Shown: piece by piece, positions 30,057-38,553 of the stretch
How the letters are laid out: each line of letters starts with the position of its first letter
How positions within the stretch are numbered: position 1 is the first letter of the stretch
Origin: Geomonas edaphica
GTDB taxonomy: Bacteria > Desulfobacterota > Desulfuromonadia > Geobacterales > Geobacteraceae
Reading direction: 5' to 3'
Assembly: GCF_004917075.1 (NCBI RefSeq)
Contig: NZ_SSYB01000004.1
Coordinates: 231,006-295,005 of the forward strand
DNA: 64,000 nt
Position numbers and translations under genes: made by a program
Notes under the pieces: model-generated
Told to the model about the DNA's origin: nothing
Databases searched by the model: none
Seen by the model: only the letters and a program-made list of their open reading frames with translations

Positions 30057-31490
30057 TTAGAAGCTGATCTTCGTGCGAAGGGCCAGCGCCACCACATCGT
30101 CGTTTGCCCTGATCCCCGCAGGGTTCGCCAGGTACTGCACCACCGGCGAGATCTGGATCTGCTCGCTCACCTTGTAGTTGTAGTAAAGCTCGGCGAGCCT
30201 TTCCTGGGTGTCCGCCACCGCTCTTGCCCCCTTCACCTGTCCGTAGGCGAAGCCGAGTATGTCGTCCTTGCGTCCGGGAATCGCCCCCTGGTACTGTCCA
30301 CCCACGCTCCATGTCTGGTTGACGGCGTAGACGTCCCGGTCACGCTCGCCGTAGCGGGCGAACAGGGTCAGCTTGTCGGTAACCTGCTGATCGAAGCTCA
30401 CGCCGAAGCTGTAGGCGTTCTTTTTGGTCAGCTTGCTTGCACCGTCCGGCTCGGCGCCGTCCACTGCGGCATAGACGCGGTAGTTCCCCTCGAGCTCCCC
30501 CACCTTGTGCTTGTAGGAAAGCTCGGCAATGCCGAAGCCGTGGTCGAAGATGTTGGCGCTGTCTGAGTTGTCCGCACTGTCTGCGTCTCCGCTGCCGTAG
30601 CCTATCCCGAGGGTGAGCGGCTCGGCGAGCTTCGCCAGGATTCTCGCGCCGGGGCCATTGGCCGGGAACGGTAGCACGGCGGAGTGGACGAAGGCGGGAG
30701 AGAGGAACTGGCTGTTCTCGTCGTTGGCCACCGCGTTCGAGTCGAAATAGTTGGAGAGGTCCACCTTACCGGCGGTCAGCAGCAGGTGGTCGTTCAGCGC
30801 GGAGTGCTCGATCCAGGCCTCGCGGAAGCGGACCCGGTCTCCGGTGGAACCGGCAACGCCGTTCAGCCCCGAGAAGGAGGGGACCTTGGCATCGATGCCG
30901 TCGCCGCCGGTGGCTTCCACGTCGATCACGGCGATCGTGTTGTCCCCCACCTTGAAGTTGAAGACGAGGTCGGCACGCCCCACGACATCGGTGCTGTCCT
31001 TGGGCCTGTTGCCGATGGAGCCCTGCAGCACACCGACCATGCCGCCGGAAAGGGCTATGTTCCTGGTGAGGGCGGTGAACTTGGTGCCGAGATCCTCGTG
31101 GCGGTTCTGGAAGGTTCTCGTGTTGACCAGCAGCATCTCGGCGCGCAGCTCTTCCTTGAGGTCACTAAGCAGCACCAGGTCCTCCTTGTCCACCGCCTGG
31201 TTCCCTTCCTTCAGCACCTTCTCCGCCATTTTCTCAGTCAGAAGATGCACAGCGAGCGCCACATCCATGCGGCTGCATTCCGCCTTCCCCTCCTGGAACT
31301 CCTTGGAGAAGAGACCCTCGACCTGGTACTTGTTCCCGAGACGCAGGATCTCCTGGCATGCCTTATGTTTGCACTCCACCTTTTCCGGAACGACGAGGTC
31401 CGGGTGCAGGGCGAAGGCAGCCCCGGAGCTTAGGAACAGGTTCCCCAAAAGGAACGCGGCGGCGACACTCATCTTCTTCATCTGAAACAT
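30057..31490 (-). CDS. outer-membrane porin with SLH-like N-terminal domain
   Basis: This is a predicted outer-membrane porin of 477 residues, first gene of the feo operon by position. A signal peptide spans about 1-28 (AAAFLLGNLFLSSGAAFA). Residues 40-95 resemble an S-layer-homology-type anchor (ILRLGNKYQVEGLF...RMDVALAVHLLTEKM), followed by a short coiled coil and then alternating strands to the C-terminal TKISF. GAGGAGGG lies 5 nt before the ATG at 31490. The context suggests passage of iron or its ligands through the outer membrane; this is inferred, and OprB-like sugar porins look similar. Confidence 0.85.
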   Translation of the reverse strand: MFQMKKMSVAAAFLLGNLFLSSGAAFALHPDLVVPEKVECKHKACQEILRLGNKYQVEGLFSKEFQEGKAECSRMDVALAVHLLTEKMAEKVLKEGNQAVDKEDLVLLSDLKEELRAEMLLVNTRTFQNRHEDLGTKFTALTRNIALSGGMVGVLQGSIGNRPKDSTDVVGRADLVFNFKVGDNTIAVIDVEATGGDGIDAKVPSFSGLNGVAGSTGDRVRFREAWIEHSALNDHLLLTAGKVDLSNYFDSNAVANDENSQFLSPAFVHSAVLPFPANGPGARILAKLAEPLTLGIGYGSGDADSADNSDSANIFDHGFGIAELSYKHKVGELEGNYRVYAAVDGAEPDGASKLTKKNAYSFGVSFDQQVTDKLTLFARYGERDRDVYAVNQTWSVGGQYQGAIPGRKDDILGFAYGQVKGARAVADTQERLAELYYNYKVSEQIQISPVVQYLANPAGIRANDDVVALALRTKISF

Positions 31491-31622
31491 AGATTCCCTC
31501 CTCTTTCTCTTTGTTACTCACGCTGCTGCATCAAACATAGAGCAAGCACGATAATTACTGGATCAGCTTGTGACGTATGCCATTTTTCAGTTATCGGACA
31601 CAGTTTCTAAAACTGAATGCCA

Positions 31623-31638
31623 ATTTCATTAGTGAAAT
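31623..31638. promoter_or_regulatory. candidate Fur-type operator before the porin-feo operon
   Basis: ATTTCA-TTAG-TGAAAT is an A/T-rich inverted repeat 133 nt upstream of the porin start. Its position suits iron regulation. The match to a classical 19-bp Fur box is partial. Confidence 0.4.
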
Positions 31639-31663
31639 AAAAAAACAGTTGTCCCTTTATCAC

Positions 31664-31696
31664 TGTCACGGTCTTCCAAAAGAAGAGACCGTGACA
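31664..31696. other. hairpin between the Fur-like gene and the porin
   Basis: GTCACGGTC and GACCGTGAC pair, with TTC/GAA continuing the stem. No T tract follows on either strand, so it may be a weak terminator of the Fur-like gene or another structural element. Confidence 0.45.
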
Positions 31697-31754
31697 CTGC
31701 ATATGTGCGGTGAAACAGGGATGACGGTTATGCTATGACCGTATGGCCGGACTT

Positions 31755-32204
31755 TCAGCCCGACTGTGTCAGGCAGCGGCTGCACACACCGCGCAGTTCG
31801 ATCTTCAGCGCCTCCACCGTAAAGCCCATGCTGCGGGCGACCGCCAACTGACGCTCCTCGATGGAGCTGTTGTCGAATTCGGTGACAGTGCCGCAGTCGC
31901 TGCAGACCAGGTAGTCATGCCGTTTGCCGTGCCCCGCGAGTTCGTAGCGGGTGAGCCCGTCGCCCAGGCTGAATTCCCGGGCGATCCCCGCGGCGGCGAA
32001 GAGCCGCAGCGCCCGGTAAACGGTCGCATGCCCTATGTGGGAGTGCTTGCTGCGCAAGATAAGGTACAGCTCGTCCATATGAGTGGGGCGATCAAGGTCC
32101 ACGAACGCATCCAAGATCAGGTTGCGTTGCAGGGTCGCCTTGAGCCTTTTCTTGGTGAGAAAAAGGTGGAACTGCTCTTTCACCTTCTGTTTTTTCTGCG
32201 TCAC
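31755..32204 (-). CDS. Fur-family transcriptional regulator
   Basis: This is a metal- or peroxide-sensing repressor of 149 residues. The winged helix spans about 15-85 (ATVYRALRLFAAAGIAREF is the recognition region). The dimerisation half has HDYLVCSDCGTVTEF and the second CxxC in CSRC, a structural zinc site, and HGKRHDYLVC carries regulatory His residues. The start is GTG at 32204; no in-frame ATG exists upstream near a ribosome site. It lies directly upstream of the porin-feo operon on the same strand, so Fur is more likely than Zur or PerR, but sequence alone does not decide. Confidence 0.88.
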   Translation of the reverse strand: MTQKKQKVKEQFHLFLTKKRLKATLQRNLILDAFVDLDRPTHMDELYLILRSKHSHIGHATVYRALRLFAAAGIAREFSLGDGLTRYELAGHGKRHDYLVCSDCGTVTEFDNSSIEERQLAVARSMGFTVEALKIELRGVCSRCLTQSG

Positions 32205-32248
32205 TACCGCCTCGGTTTAAAGGAGGCTTCCCTCCCGGCATTCAAATA

Positions 32249-32269
32249 CAATGACATCCACTTTCATTG
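32249..32269. promoter_or_regulatory. candidate autoregulatory operator of the Fur-like gene
   Basis: CAATGA-N9-TCATTG is a 21-nt inverted repeat 45 nt upstream of the GTG start. It has the size and A/T bias of a Fur-family site. Confidence 0.4.
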
Positions 32270-32466
32270 AAGACGCAAAAGCTCACAGAGCTGGAACGTC
32301 TTCCATCACGACCGCTCAGCTACAGGCAAAACCTGACTGTAAATCGGTTATTTGATGCGATGCTCGGGTGGGATCATGCGTTGGTTTTGAAAATTGAATT
32401 CGTTTATAAAGGAGGGAGTCAGAGTTGTCAATATTTTTATTTTTAGAATTCTCAGAGGGTGCGCTG

Positions 32467-32916
32467 CTAGAGCAGGACGATCTTGTCGGGATAATCCATA
32501 CACAGCCGCTCCAGGCTCCCGCCGGACGCGACATGCGCTATGACAATAGAGTCGGCCAGGTCAGCCATCAACAGGTTGCGCTGATAGCATTTCGACTCGC
32601 AGGAATGGCTGACGCTCTGCGCGTAGCGGGAGATGACCAGCAGGCGTCCGGCGTCGATCGCCCCCTCCCATTCCGGGGCCAGCCTGTTAAGCCCCCGCGC
32701 CATCGCGATGATGACGGGCTGGGCGCCCTGCAACAGCCTGCAGAGCACCTCCTTCTCCACCGGGGAGTGATACCCCGAGATTACGCAGGTCCCCGCCTCG
32801 CGCTGCTCGTCCGCCCACCGATAAGCCCTCTCCGCCGCCTCCCGGGGAAAGCGCCGTGAACACAGAAAAGCGATCTTGTGCAGTTTCAGTAATTCCGCGT
32901 TACCCACCGAGTGCAT
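32467..32916 (-). CDS. DprA/SLOG-like nucleotide-binding protein
   Basis: This stand-alone Rossmann-like protein of 149 residues resembles the SLOG/DprA superfamily. FLCSRRFP opens the first strand near residue 16; GTCVISGYHSPVEKEVL gives the strand-loop-helix with the SGxxS-type loop; QRNLLMADLADSIVIAHVASGGSLERL closely follows the R-N-x-L-x-A-L-S-D...SGS pattern of DprA. It lacks DprA's other domains, so DNA-recombination function is doubtful; nucleotide or ligand sensing is possible. Its Cys residues in SHSCESKCYQ are unusual. The ATG at 32916 has GGGGGTG upstream. It lies alone between Fur and the small heat-shock pair. Confidence 0.6.
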   Translation of the reverse strand: MHSVGNAELLKLHKIAFLCSRRFPREAAERAYRWADEQREAGTCVISGYHSPVEKEVLCRLLQGAQPVIIAMARGLNRLAPEWEGAIDAGRLLVISRYAQSVSHSCESKCYQRNLLMADLADSIVIAHVASGGSLERLCMDYPDKIVLL

Positions 32917-33020
32917 GTGCCACCCCCTTTGGCTTGATGCGGTGAGTATACCGCACCCCGCATGGGCGCGCCCCTCCGCAAGCAGCCGGACGAGCGTCAT
33001 TTTCCGTGCCGGGCACCCCC

Positions 33021-33048
33021 TTGACACCGCAAAATTGATGATTATTTT
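33021..33048 (+). promoter_or_regulatory. predicted sigma-70 promoter of the hsp20 pair
   Basis: TTGACA (33021-33026) and TATTTT (33043-33048) are 16 nt apart, 45 nt before the first Hsp20 ATG. A sigma-32-type -10 (CCCCAT) is not present. Confidence 0.55.
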
Positions 33049-33093
33049 AGGCGCAGAAACGGATCACACCGATCACGAAAGGAGGTATTCCAC

Positions 33094-33540
33094 ATGGCAA
33101 GTTGGGATGTTTTCAGAGAGCTGGACAACCTTAGGAGAGAGATTGACGAAGCGTTCCGTGGCGTAGGCTTCAGCCGGCCGTTTGGACCGACGTTCCTTTC
33201 CCCGACGACCGCCCGTCGCTTCCCTATGGTGAATTTCAGCGAGGATGAGGGGAGCGTGTACGTGCAGGCGTTGATCCCGGGCGTCGACCCGAAAGACGTC
33301 GATCTCTCCGTGCTCAGGAACACGTTGACCATCAGCGGCGAGCGCCAGCCCTTCGCGGAAGTGAAGGGGATCATCCACCGCACCGAGCTAGGCTCCGGCA
33401 AGTTCAGCCGCACGCTCGAGCTCCCGGTCGACATCGACCCGAACAGGATCACCGCTCAGTGCAAGGACGGCATCATGACCGTCACCATGGCCAAGGCGGA
33501 ACACGCGAAACCAAAGAAAATCGAGATCAAGCTATCGTAA
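33094..33540 (+). CDS. Hsp20/alpha-crystallin small heat-shock protein 1
   Basis: This ATP-independent holdase of 148 residues has an alpha-crystallin domain at about 45-140: VNFSEDEGSVYVQALIPGVDPKDVDLSV, then the L-x-I-S-G-E-R block and FSRTLELPVDIDPNRITAQCKDGIMTVTM. The C-terminal KKIEIKLS tail carries an I-x-I-like anchor. AAAGGAGG lies 8 nt before the ATG. It pairs with a second Hsp20 32 nt downstream. Confidence 0.93.
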   Translation: MASWDVFRELDNLRREIDEAFRGVGFSRPFGPTFLSPTTARRFPMVNFSEDEGSVYVQALIPGVDPKDVDLSVLRNTLTISGERQPFAEVKGIIHRTELGSGKFSRTLELPVDIDPNRITAQCKDGIMTVTMAKAEHAKPKKIEIKLS

Positions 33541-33571
33541 CGATAAATCAATGACGAAGGAGGTCATGACT

Positions 33572-33970
33572 ATGGCACCCAACAGCTTGACGGAAAGAAA
33601 CGACGCAATGAACGTACAGCCCCGTGAGGAGACGAGGTCCAACGAGAGGTTCATACGCCCCGCAGTCAACATCATCGAAACGGAGGAAGGCCTTTTCGTC
33701 ACCGCCGACCTCCCCGGTGCGGCGAAGGACAGCATCGACGTGAACGTGGAGAAAGGGGTGCTCACCATCAGCGCACCCGCGGAAGCCTCCATGCCAGGGA
33801 CCCCGGCCTACCGCGAGTTCGAGCTGGGCAGCTACTTCCGGCAGTTCACCATCCCGGAAACCCTCGACCACGGCAAGGCGAAGGCCGATTTCGTTAATGG
33901 CATCCTGACCCTGCGCATACCGAAGGCCGAGATCGCGAAGCCGCGGCGCATCGAGGTGCAGGTGAGCTGA
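33572..33970 (+). CDS. Hsp20/alpha-crystallin small heat-shock protein 2
   Basis: This is the partner Hsp20 of 132 residues. It shows the alpha-crystallin blocks PAVNIIETEEGLFVTADLPGA, VEKGVLTISAPAE and FRQFTIPETLDHGKAKADFVNGILTLRIPK, and ends RRIEVQVS. The ATG at 33572 is 8 nt after AGGAGG; the ATGs at 33551 and 33566 are before or too close to that site. It probably forms hetero-oligomers with the first copy. A strong hairpin terminator follows at 33999. Confidence 0.92.
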   Translation: MAPNSLTERNDAMNVQPREETRSNERFIRPAVNIIETEEGLFVTADLPGAAKDSIDVNVEKGVLTISAPAEASMPGTPAYREFELGSYFRQFTIPETLDHGKAKADFVNGILTLRIPKAEIAKPRRIEVQVS

Positions 33971-33996
33971 GAAAAGGTAGGAGACAAAAGATGCAA

Positions 33997-34022
33997 AGAG
34001 GGCCGCTCACGCGGCCCTTTTC
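33997..34022 (+). terminator. terminator of the hsp20 operon
   Basis: AGGGCCGC pairs perfectly with GCGGCCCT around TCAC, followed by TTTTCG. The chemoreceptor at 34065 ends convergently just beyond. Confidence 0.8.
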
Positions 34023-34064
34023 GTTTCGAGTTTTCCCTTGATGCGAAGGCCCGCTGCAGGTGCC

Positions 34065-35693
34065 TCAGGTGCGGAACTGCCGCATCAGGCCGAGCAGTTC
34101 CTCCGCCTGCTGCGCCAGGCCGGAAGCCGCGGAAACCGATTCCTGCGCGCCCCGCGAGGTCTCGTTCACTACTGTGGTGATCTGCTGGATGTTGCTCGAG
34201 ATCTCCCCGGTGGTCGCCATCTGCTCCTCTGCCGCGGTGGCGATGTGGCTCACCTGGGTGCTCACGGCGTCCACCTGGGCGAGGATCATCTGCAGCGACG
34301 CCTCGAGCTGGGCCGCCGCCGTTGCTTCCTGCTCGGCGCCGCGCACGCCGTTTTCCATGAGCACGATGGCGGTCTTGGTCTCGTTCTGTATCGCCTTGAT
34401 CATGTCGCCGATCTCCTTGGTGGCGCGGGTGGTCCGCTCGGCAAGCGCGCGCACCTCGTCGGCCACGACGGCGAAGCCCCTACCCTGCTCGCCGGCCCGC
34501 GCCGCTTCGATGGCGGCATTGAGGGCGAGGAGGTTGGTCTGATCGGCGATATCCTCGATTGTCGCCACGATGGCGCCGATCTGGTCGGAACGCTCGGCAA
34601 GCGACTCGATGTTCTTCGAGTTCGCCCGCGCCTCTTCACCACGCTGCCGGATCCCCTGAACGGTACGCTGCACCACCTGGAAACCTTCCTCGGTGGTTGC
34701 CGCCGCGTCGCGGGCGCTGGTGGCGGCAAGGTGGCAGTTGTGAGCTATGTCCGCAGACGTCGCAGCCATCTGCTCGCTGGCCACGGAGACGGTGGTCGCC
34801 TGGGCTGCGACCTCTTCCGTCCCCACGGAGATCCGTTCCGCGCTCCCCCTCAGCACGTTTGAGGCATCGAAGAGGCGCTGCGCCGTTTCGGACAGGCGCC
34901 CGATCACCCCCTTGAGACTCTTCGTCATAGTGGCGAAAGCCCCGCCCAGATGACCGATCTCGTCGTCGGAGGAGCACTCGACGTCGACGTTCAGATCACC
35001 CTGTGCGATCTGCTCAGCCTTCACCGCGAGATCGCGCAGAGGCGTGCTCATCAGGTAGGCGATGACGTACGCCATGCCCATGCCGATCACGAGGCAGGCC
35101 GCCAGGGCAACGATCACCCATTTGCGCGCCCCGGAACTGCTTTGGTCCATGGTCGCGGTCTCAGCAACGGTCTGCTTGACCTGCACCTCCATGAGCTCGT
35201 CGAGCGCCTTCAGCGCGGCATTGAAATGGGTGCTTGAGGCGCCGCGGATCAGGGTGCCGGCCTCGACGTCCTTGTTCGCCTGGGCCAGTGCGCTGATCTT
35301 CGGATCCTCCGCGAGGTAAAGCGTCAACTCCTCGGAAAACTTGTCAAAGAGCCGCTTTTCATCGGCGCTGTCCATGAGCTTGCCGAAGCTCACCATCTCG
35401 CCTTTCAGTTTCTCCTGCATTTCGGCGTTTCTCTTGACGTACTTCTGCACATCCTTCGCGTCATCCGACACGATCTGGAGCAGTTCACCGCGCCGATAGC
35501 TCCCGAAGTAGTCCTTGATCTTCGAGATCGAAAGCAGGCTCGGCATCTGACGCTGTGCGAGATTGCCGGCGTAGTTGCCGATGGACCCGAGCCTGAAGAT
35601 GGTGAATCCCCCCAGGATGGCGGTGAGAAACAGGAGGATGAGGAACGATAAAACAAGCTTCGTGCGAATGGAGGAATCTCTGAACCACTGCAT
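34065..35693 (-). CDS. methyl-accepting chemotaxis protein with 4HB-type sensor
   Basis: This 542-residue chemoreceptor has membrane segments near 11-31 and 190-214, enclosing a 155-residue helical periplasmic sensor of the four-helix-bundle kind. HAMP follows near 215-268 and the signalling domain after it, with the standard hairpin tip [32 protein letters not shown] near 380-410 (read here in two halves: [17 protein letters not shown] and [12 protein letters not shown]). A sigma-28-type promoter with a weak -35 lies 63 nt upstream. There are no che neighbours. It differs from the receptor at 22895 in sensor class and in the hairpin sequence. Confidence 0.94.
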   Translation of the reverse strand: MQWFRDSSIRTKLVLSFLILLFLTAILGGFTIFRLGSIGNYAGNLAQRQMPSLLSISKIKDYFGSYRRGELLQIVSDDAKDVQKYVKRNAEMQEKLKGEMVSFGKLMDSADEKRLFDKFSEELTLYLAEDPKISALAQANKDVEAGTLIRGASSTHFNAALKALDELMEVQVKQTVAETATMDQSSSGARKWVIVALAACLVIGMGMAYVIAYLMSTPLRDLAVKAEQIAQGDLNVDVECSSDDEIGHLGGAFATMTKSLKGVIGRLSETAQRLFDASNVLRGSAERISVGTEEVAAQATTVSVASEQMAATSADIAHNCHLAATSARDAAATTEEGFQVVQRTVQGIRQRGEEARANSKNIESLAERSDQIGAIVATIEDIADQTNLLALNAAIEAARAGEQGRGFAVVADEVRALAERTTRATKEIGDMIKAIQNETKTAIVLMENGVRGAEQEATAAAQLEASLQMILAQVDAVSTQVSHIATAAEEQMATTGEISSNIQQITTVVNETSRGAQESVSAASGLAQQAEELLGLMRQFRT

Positions 35694-35755
35694 ACGGCCT
35701 CACTTTTGCGTCACCGCGGCGTCGCCCGGGACCAAGTCTTGACTAGATGCCTGAT

Positions 35756-35782
35756 TTATCGACAGACTCCGGAGCTGCTTGA
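35756..35782 (-). promoter_or_regulatory. candidate sigma-28 promoter of the 4HB chemoreceptor
   Basis: On the minus strand GTCGATAA (7 of 8 to GCCGATAA) is preceded at exactly 11 nt by TCAAGCAG (4 of 8 to TAAAGTTT), about 60 nt before the ATG. The -35 is weak. Confidence 0.45.
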
Positions 35783-35795
35783 GAGGAAAATCCGT

Positions 35796-36794
35796 TCACA
35801 ACCTCACCACGACCCTCCCCCTGACACCTCCTTGCAGGATCAGCCCGATCTTCTCCTCTAGTCCGTCCAGCGTCACCTCGGTCGCCATGCTATCGAGCAT
35901 TTGCGGCTCCCAGGGCCCGGCCAAGCGGCGCCACACCTCCTGCCTCGGGACCGAAGGGCAATGCGAAGAGTCGATGCCGATGAGTGTCACGGCGCGAAGG
36001 ATGAAGGGATGAACGTTCACCGGGAGCTCGGCCGAGCCTACCAGGCCGCAGCAGGTGACGGTCCCCCCGTAGCGCGTCGACTTAAGCACCGCGGAGAGGG
36101 TCTCTCCCCCCACCACGTCCACCGCCCCGGCCCAGCGCTCCTTCATCAGGGCGCGCTCCACTCCCGCGGTCACCTCCTCGCGGGAAATGACCTGTGCCGC
36201 ACCCAACTCCTTGAGAAACGCCTCGTCAGCCGCCTTGCCGGTAGCCGCCACCACCCGGTAACCCGCCTTGGCGAGGATGCTGACCGCGATGCTCCCGACG
36301 CCGCCGGTCGCCCCGGTGACGAGGATCTCGCCGCTTTCCGGCCTCACCCCCGCCCACTCGAGCTTCAATACCGAGAGTCCCGCGGTGAACCCCGCAGTCC
36401 CAAGCATCATGCTCCGGCGCAGGGAAAGCCCCTGCGGGAGGTGCACCGCCCACTTCGACGGAACCCTTATGTACTCCCCCCAGCCGCCATCGGTCTCCAT
36501 CCCGAGGTCGTACCCGGTAACGATCACCTCGTCTCCCGGCGCGAAGGCGTCATCGCTGCAGGAAACAACCTCCCCCACGGCATCGATCCCAGGGGTGTGC
36601 GGGAACTGCCTGGTCACCCCCGGATGCCCCGTGGCCGACAGGGCGTCCTTGTAGTTGAGCGAGGAGTAGCGCACCCGCACGAGGAGTTCCCCCTCGGGGA
36701 GATCGTCCACACGGCGTTGCGCGATGCTCCTGGTAAAAGAGCCGTCCGGCGCCTTCTCGACCACCAGCGCCTTGAACCGTACCTCCGAATCCAT
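35796..36794 (-). CDS. acuI: YhdH/AcuI-type acrylyl-CoA reductase (MDR family)
   Basis: This is a medium-chain NADPH-dependent reductase of 332 residues. YhdH/AcuI enzymes reduce acrylyl-CoA to propionyl-CoA; older names call them quinone oxidoreductases. The N-terminal catalytic fold has VRVRYSSLNYKDALSATGHPG near 36-57, and the Rossmann motif VTGATGGVGSIAVSILAK is near 155-172. No zinc-binding Cys cluster is present, as in this subfamily. It stands alone, 102 nt before the chemoreceptor start on the same strand. The acrylyl-CoA assignment is from family resemblance. Confidence 0.82.
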   Translation of the reverse strand: MDSEVRFKALVVEKAPDGSFTRSIAQRRVDDLPEGELLVRVRYSSLNYKDALSATGHPGVTRQFPHTPGIDAVGEVVSCSDDAFAPGDEVIVTGYDLGMETDGGWGEYIRVPSKWAVHLPQGLSLRRSMMLGTAGFTAGLSVLKLEWAGVRPESGEILVTGATGGVGSIAVSILAKAGYRVVAATGKAADEAFLKELGAAQVISREEVTAGVERALMKERWAGAVDVVGGETLSAVLKSTRYGGTVTCCGLVGSAELPVNVHPFILRAVTLIGIDSSHCPSVPRQEVWRRLAGPWEPQMLDSMATEVTLDGLEEKIGLILQGGVRGRVVVRL

Positions 36795-36999
36795 GCCTGC
36801 CTCCTATCCGACCGCCGCTCCGCCTGCCGGTTGGTAACGACTGAGCGCTCGTCTGCGAAGATGAATTGTCGTCCCCTTTTAGACTCATGAATGATAATGG
36901 TTCAGGCGGCAAGGTCAAGCGAGTGGGAAAGAAGCTGGGAAGGGAAAAAGCAGGGGCGACAAGGACGCACCCAGAAGGAGGAAGGAAGGCTAATTGTCT

Positions 37000-38280
37000 T
37001 TATACGGCAGCATGGGAATAGGCCTTGGGGGAGCAATGCTCTTCACCCTCCCAGCAGACGACACGGTTTCTACCCTTCGTTTTGGCACGGTACAGTGCCT
37101 TGTCCGCCGCCTCGACAAGATCCAGCCTGTTGGCTTCCCGCAGCGGCGCCATGGACGCCACTCCTGCGCTGATGGTCACCACCTCCGCGGCCTCGGAATG
37201 GCCGTGGGTGGTGTTGAGCGCCTCGACCGCGCGCCGGCAATCTTCGGCGACGGCTGCCGCCTCCTCCAGTGCGAGCCCAGGCAGAAGCAGCACGAACTCC
37301 TCACCGCCGTAACGTGCAGCGGTATCGGCCGAGCGCCGGGCATGGGCGCCGATGGCGTCGGCCACCGCCTTCAGACAGTTGTCTCCGGCCTGATGTCCGT
37401 AGTTGTCGTTGAAGTTCTTGAAGAAGTCGATGTCGAGGAGGATGAGTGAGATCGGCATCTCGGTACGCATAGCGCGCGCCCACTCCTGGTCGAGCATGAC
37501 CTCGAAGTGCCTGCGGTTGCCGAGGTTCGTCAGGGCATCGGAAATCGACAGGCGTCGCAGCTCGAGGGTCGCCTTCTGGAGCTGGCGGTTTTCGTGCTCC
37601 AAGAGGTTGGCGTTCAGGAAGTCGCGGCGCAGGTAGTTCTCCATGAGGGAGTTCGAGAAGGCGCCGATGATGATGGTTGCCACGATGCTGAAGCTGTTCT
37701 GGATCAGGATGGTTTCATCGGTCTTGTTGATGAAGATCGCCACCGCCTCGTAAGCGAGCGTGGTCGCCACCGCCCAGCTGACAGCGTAGCGGAGCCTGAG
37801 ACTCACGAAGGTGAAGGCGCCCATGATGAGGAGCAAGAGGCCGGAGTAGTAGTAGTTCTTGGCGGGGGTCGGGTCGAAGTAGACCATCCCGACGATGCCG
37901 AGGCTTCCCACCAGCATCACCAGCCAGAGGACCGGCTGGGTGAAGCGTCTCAGGTGGGCAGAATAGGTGAAGGCGAGACCGGCAAGGACAGTGGGGCAGA
38001 CGATGGCGTACCTGATGGTCCACATGTGCGCCCGGTCGGCGGGCAAAAGCATAAGGTCGACGACCCCGAACACCGCGTAGAGCATGAGGCCCGTGAGGAG
38101 GGCGACCCGCACGTGCTTCAGTGTTTTTTCGCAGTAGTACCTGTCGAAGGTGGACTCCAGCGGTTCCGGGAAGCGCGCGGAGCGGAGTCCCCCCTCTCCC
38201 AGCGCTTTCTTCGCTGCGGCAACCATCTCCATTTCAGGATTCGGTTCGACCATGTGCACGTTTATGTCTATGTTATGCAT
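37000..38280 (-). CDS. membrane diguanylate cyclase (GGDEF)
   Basis: It should make c-di-GMP from two GTP. The 426-residue protein has about six membrane helices between residues 58 and 215, forming a sensor-like membrane domain, then a linker helix and the GGDEF domain (about 250-410). The active site is RYGGEEF; five residues before it lies RSAD, an inhibitory-site R-x-x-D, so product feedback is likely. DIDFFKNFNDNYGHQAGD gives the metal and nucleotide residues. The ATG at 38280 has only a weak ribosome site; an internal ATG at 38253 is possible. It is monocistronic. Confidence 0.92.
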   Translation of the reverse strand: MHNIDINVHMVEPNPEMEMVAAAKKALGEGGLRSARFPEPLESTFDRYYCEKTLKHVRVALLTGLMLYAVFGVVDLMLLPADRAHMWTIRYAIVCPTVLAGLAFTYSAHLRRFTQPVLWLVMLVGSLGIVGMVYFDPTPAKNYYYSGLLLLIMGAFTFVSLRLRYAVSWAVATTLAYEAVAIFINKTDETILIQNSFSIVATIIIGAFSNSLMENYLRRDFLNANLLEHENRQLQKATLELRRLSISDALTNLGNRRHFEVMLDQEWARAMRTEMPISLILLDIDFFKNFNDNYGHQAGDNCLKAVADAIGAHARRSADTAARYGGEEFVLLLPGLALEEAAAVAEDCRRAVEALNTTHGHSEAAEVVTISAGVASMAPLREANRLDLVEAADKALYRAKTKGRNRVVCWEGEEHCSPKAYSHAAV

Positions 38281-38553
38281 AGCTCACTCACAGGCGCAGC
38301 TTAGGAAAGTACCAAAATTGCAATGAACTGTCATAAACGACAGCTAACAGTATACCAGCCGCCCCCCATACGCAACCATTGATGCATTCACATCGTGTGA
38401 GTTCAGTCACATAAATACGTGAAATCAGCAAATACACGACCTAAAGAGCTCTTTGGGGCATTTTCCCATCCCAAAGATTTTCACGCCCGATCGCAGAAGG
38501 GGACTGGCTCCGTAGGTGCCAGTCCCCCTTTTCCGTCTCACGGCAGTCAGCGT
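38281..38553. other. intergenic region before the diguanylate cyclase
   Basis: These 273 nt are A/T-richer than their surroundings and hold the cyclase promoter region and, near 38499-38527, the hairpin after comM. I see no gene, riboswitch core or sigma-54 site. Confidence 0.4.
38499..38531. terminator. hairpin downstream of comM
   Basis: GGGGACTGGC pairs perfectly with GCCAGTCCCC around a 9-nt loop. TTTT follows on the plus side and only TTCT on the minus side, the strand of comM, so it is a moderate terminator for comM. Confidence 0.5.
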
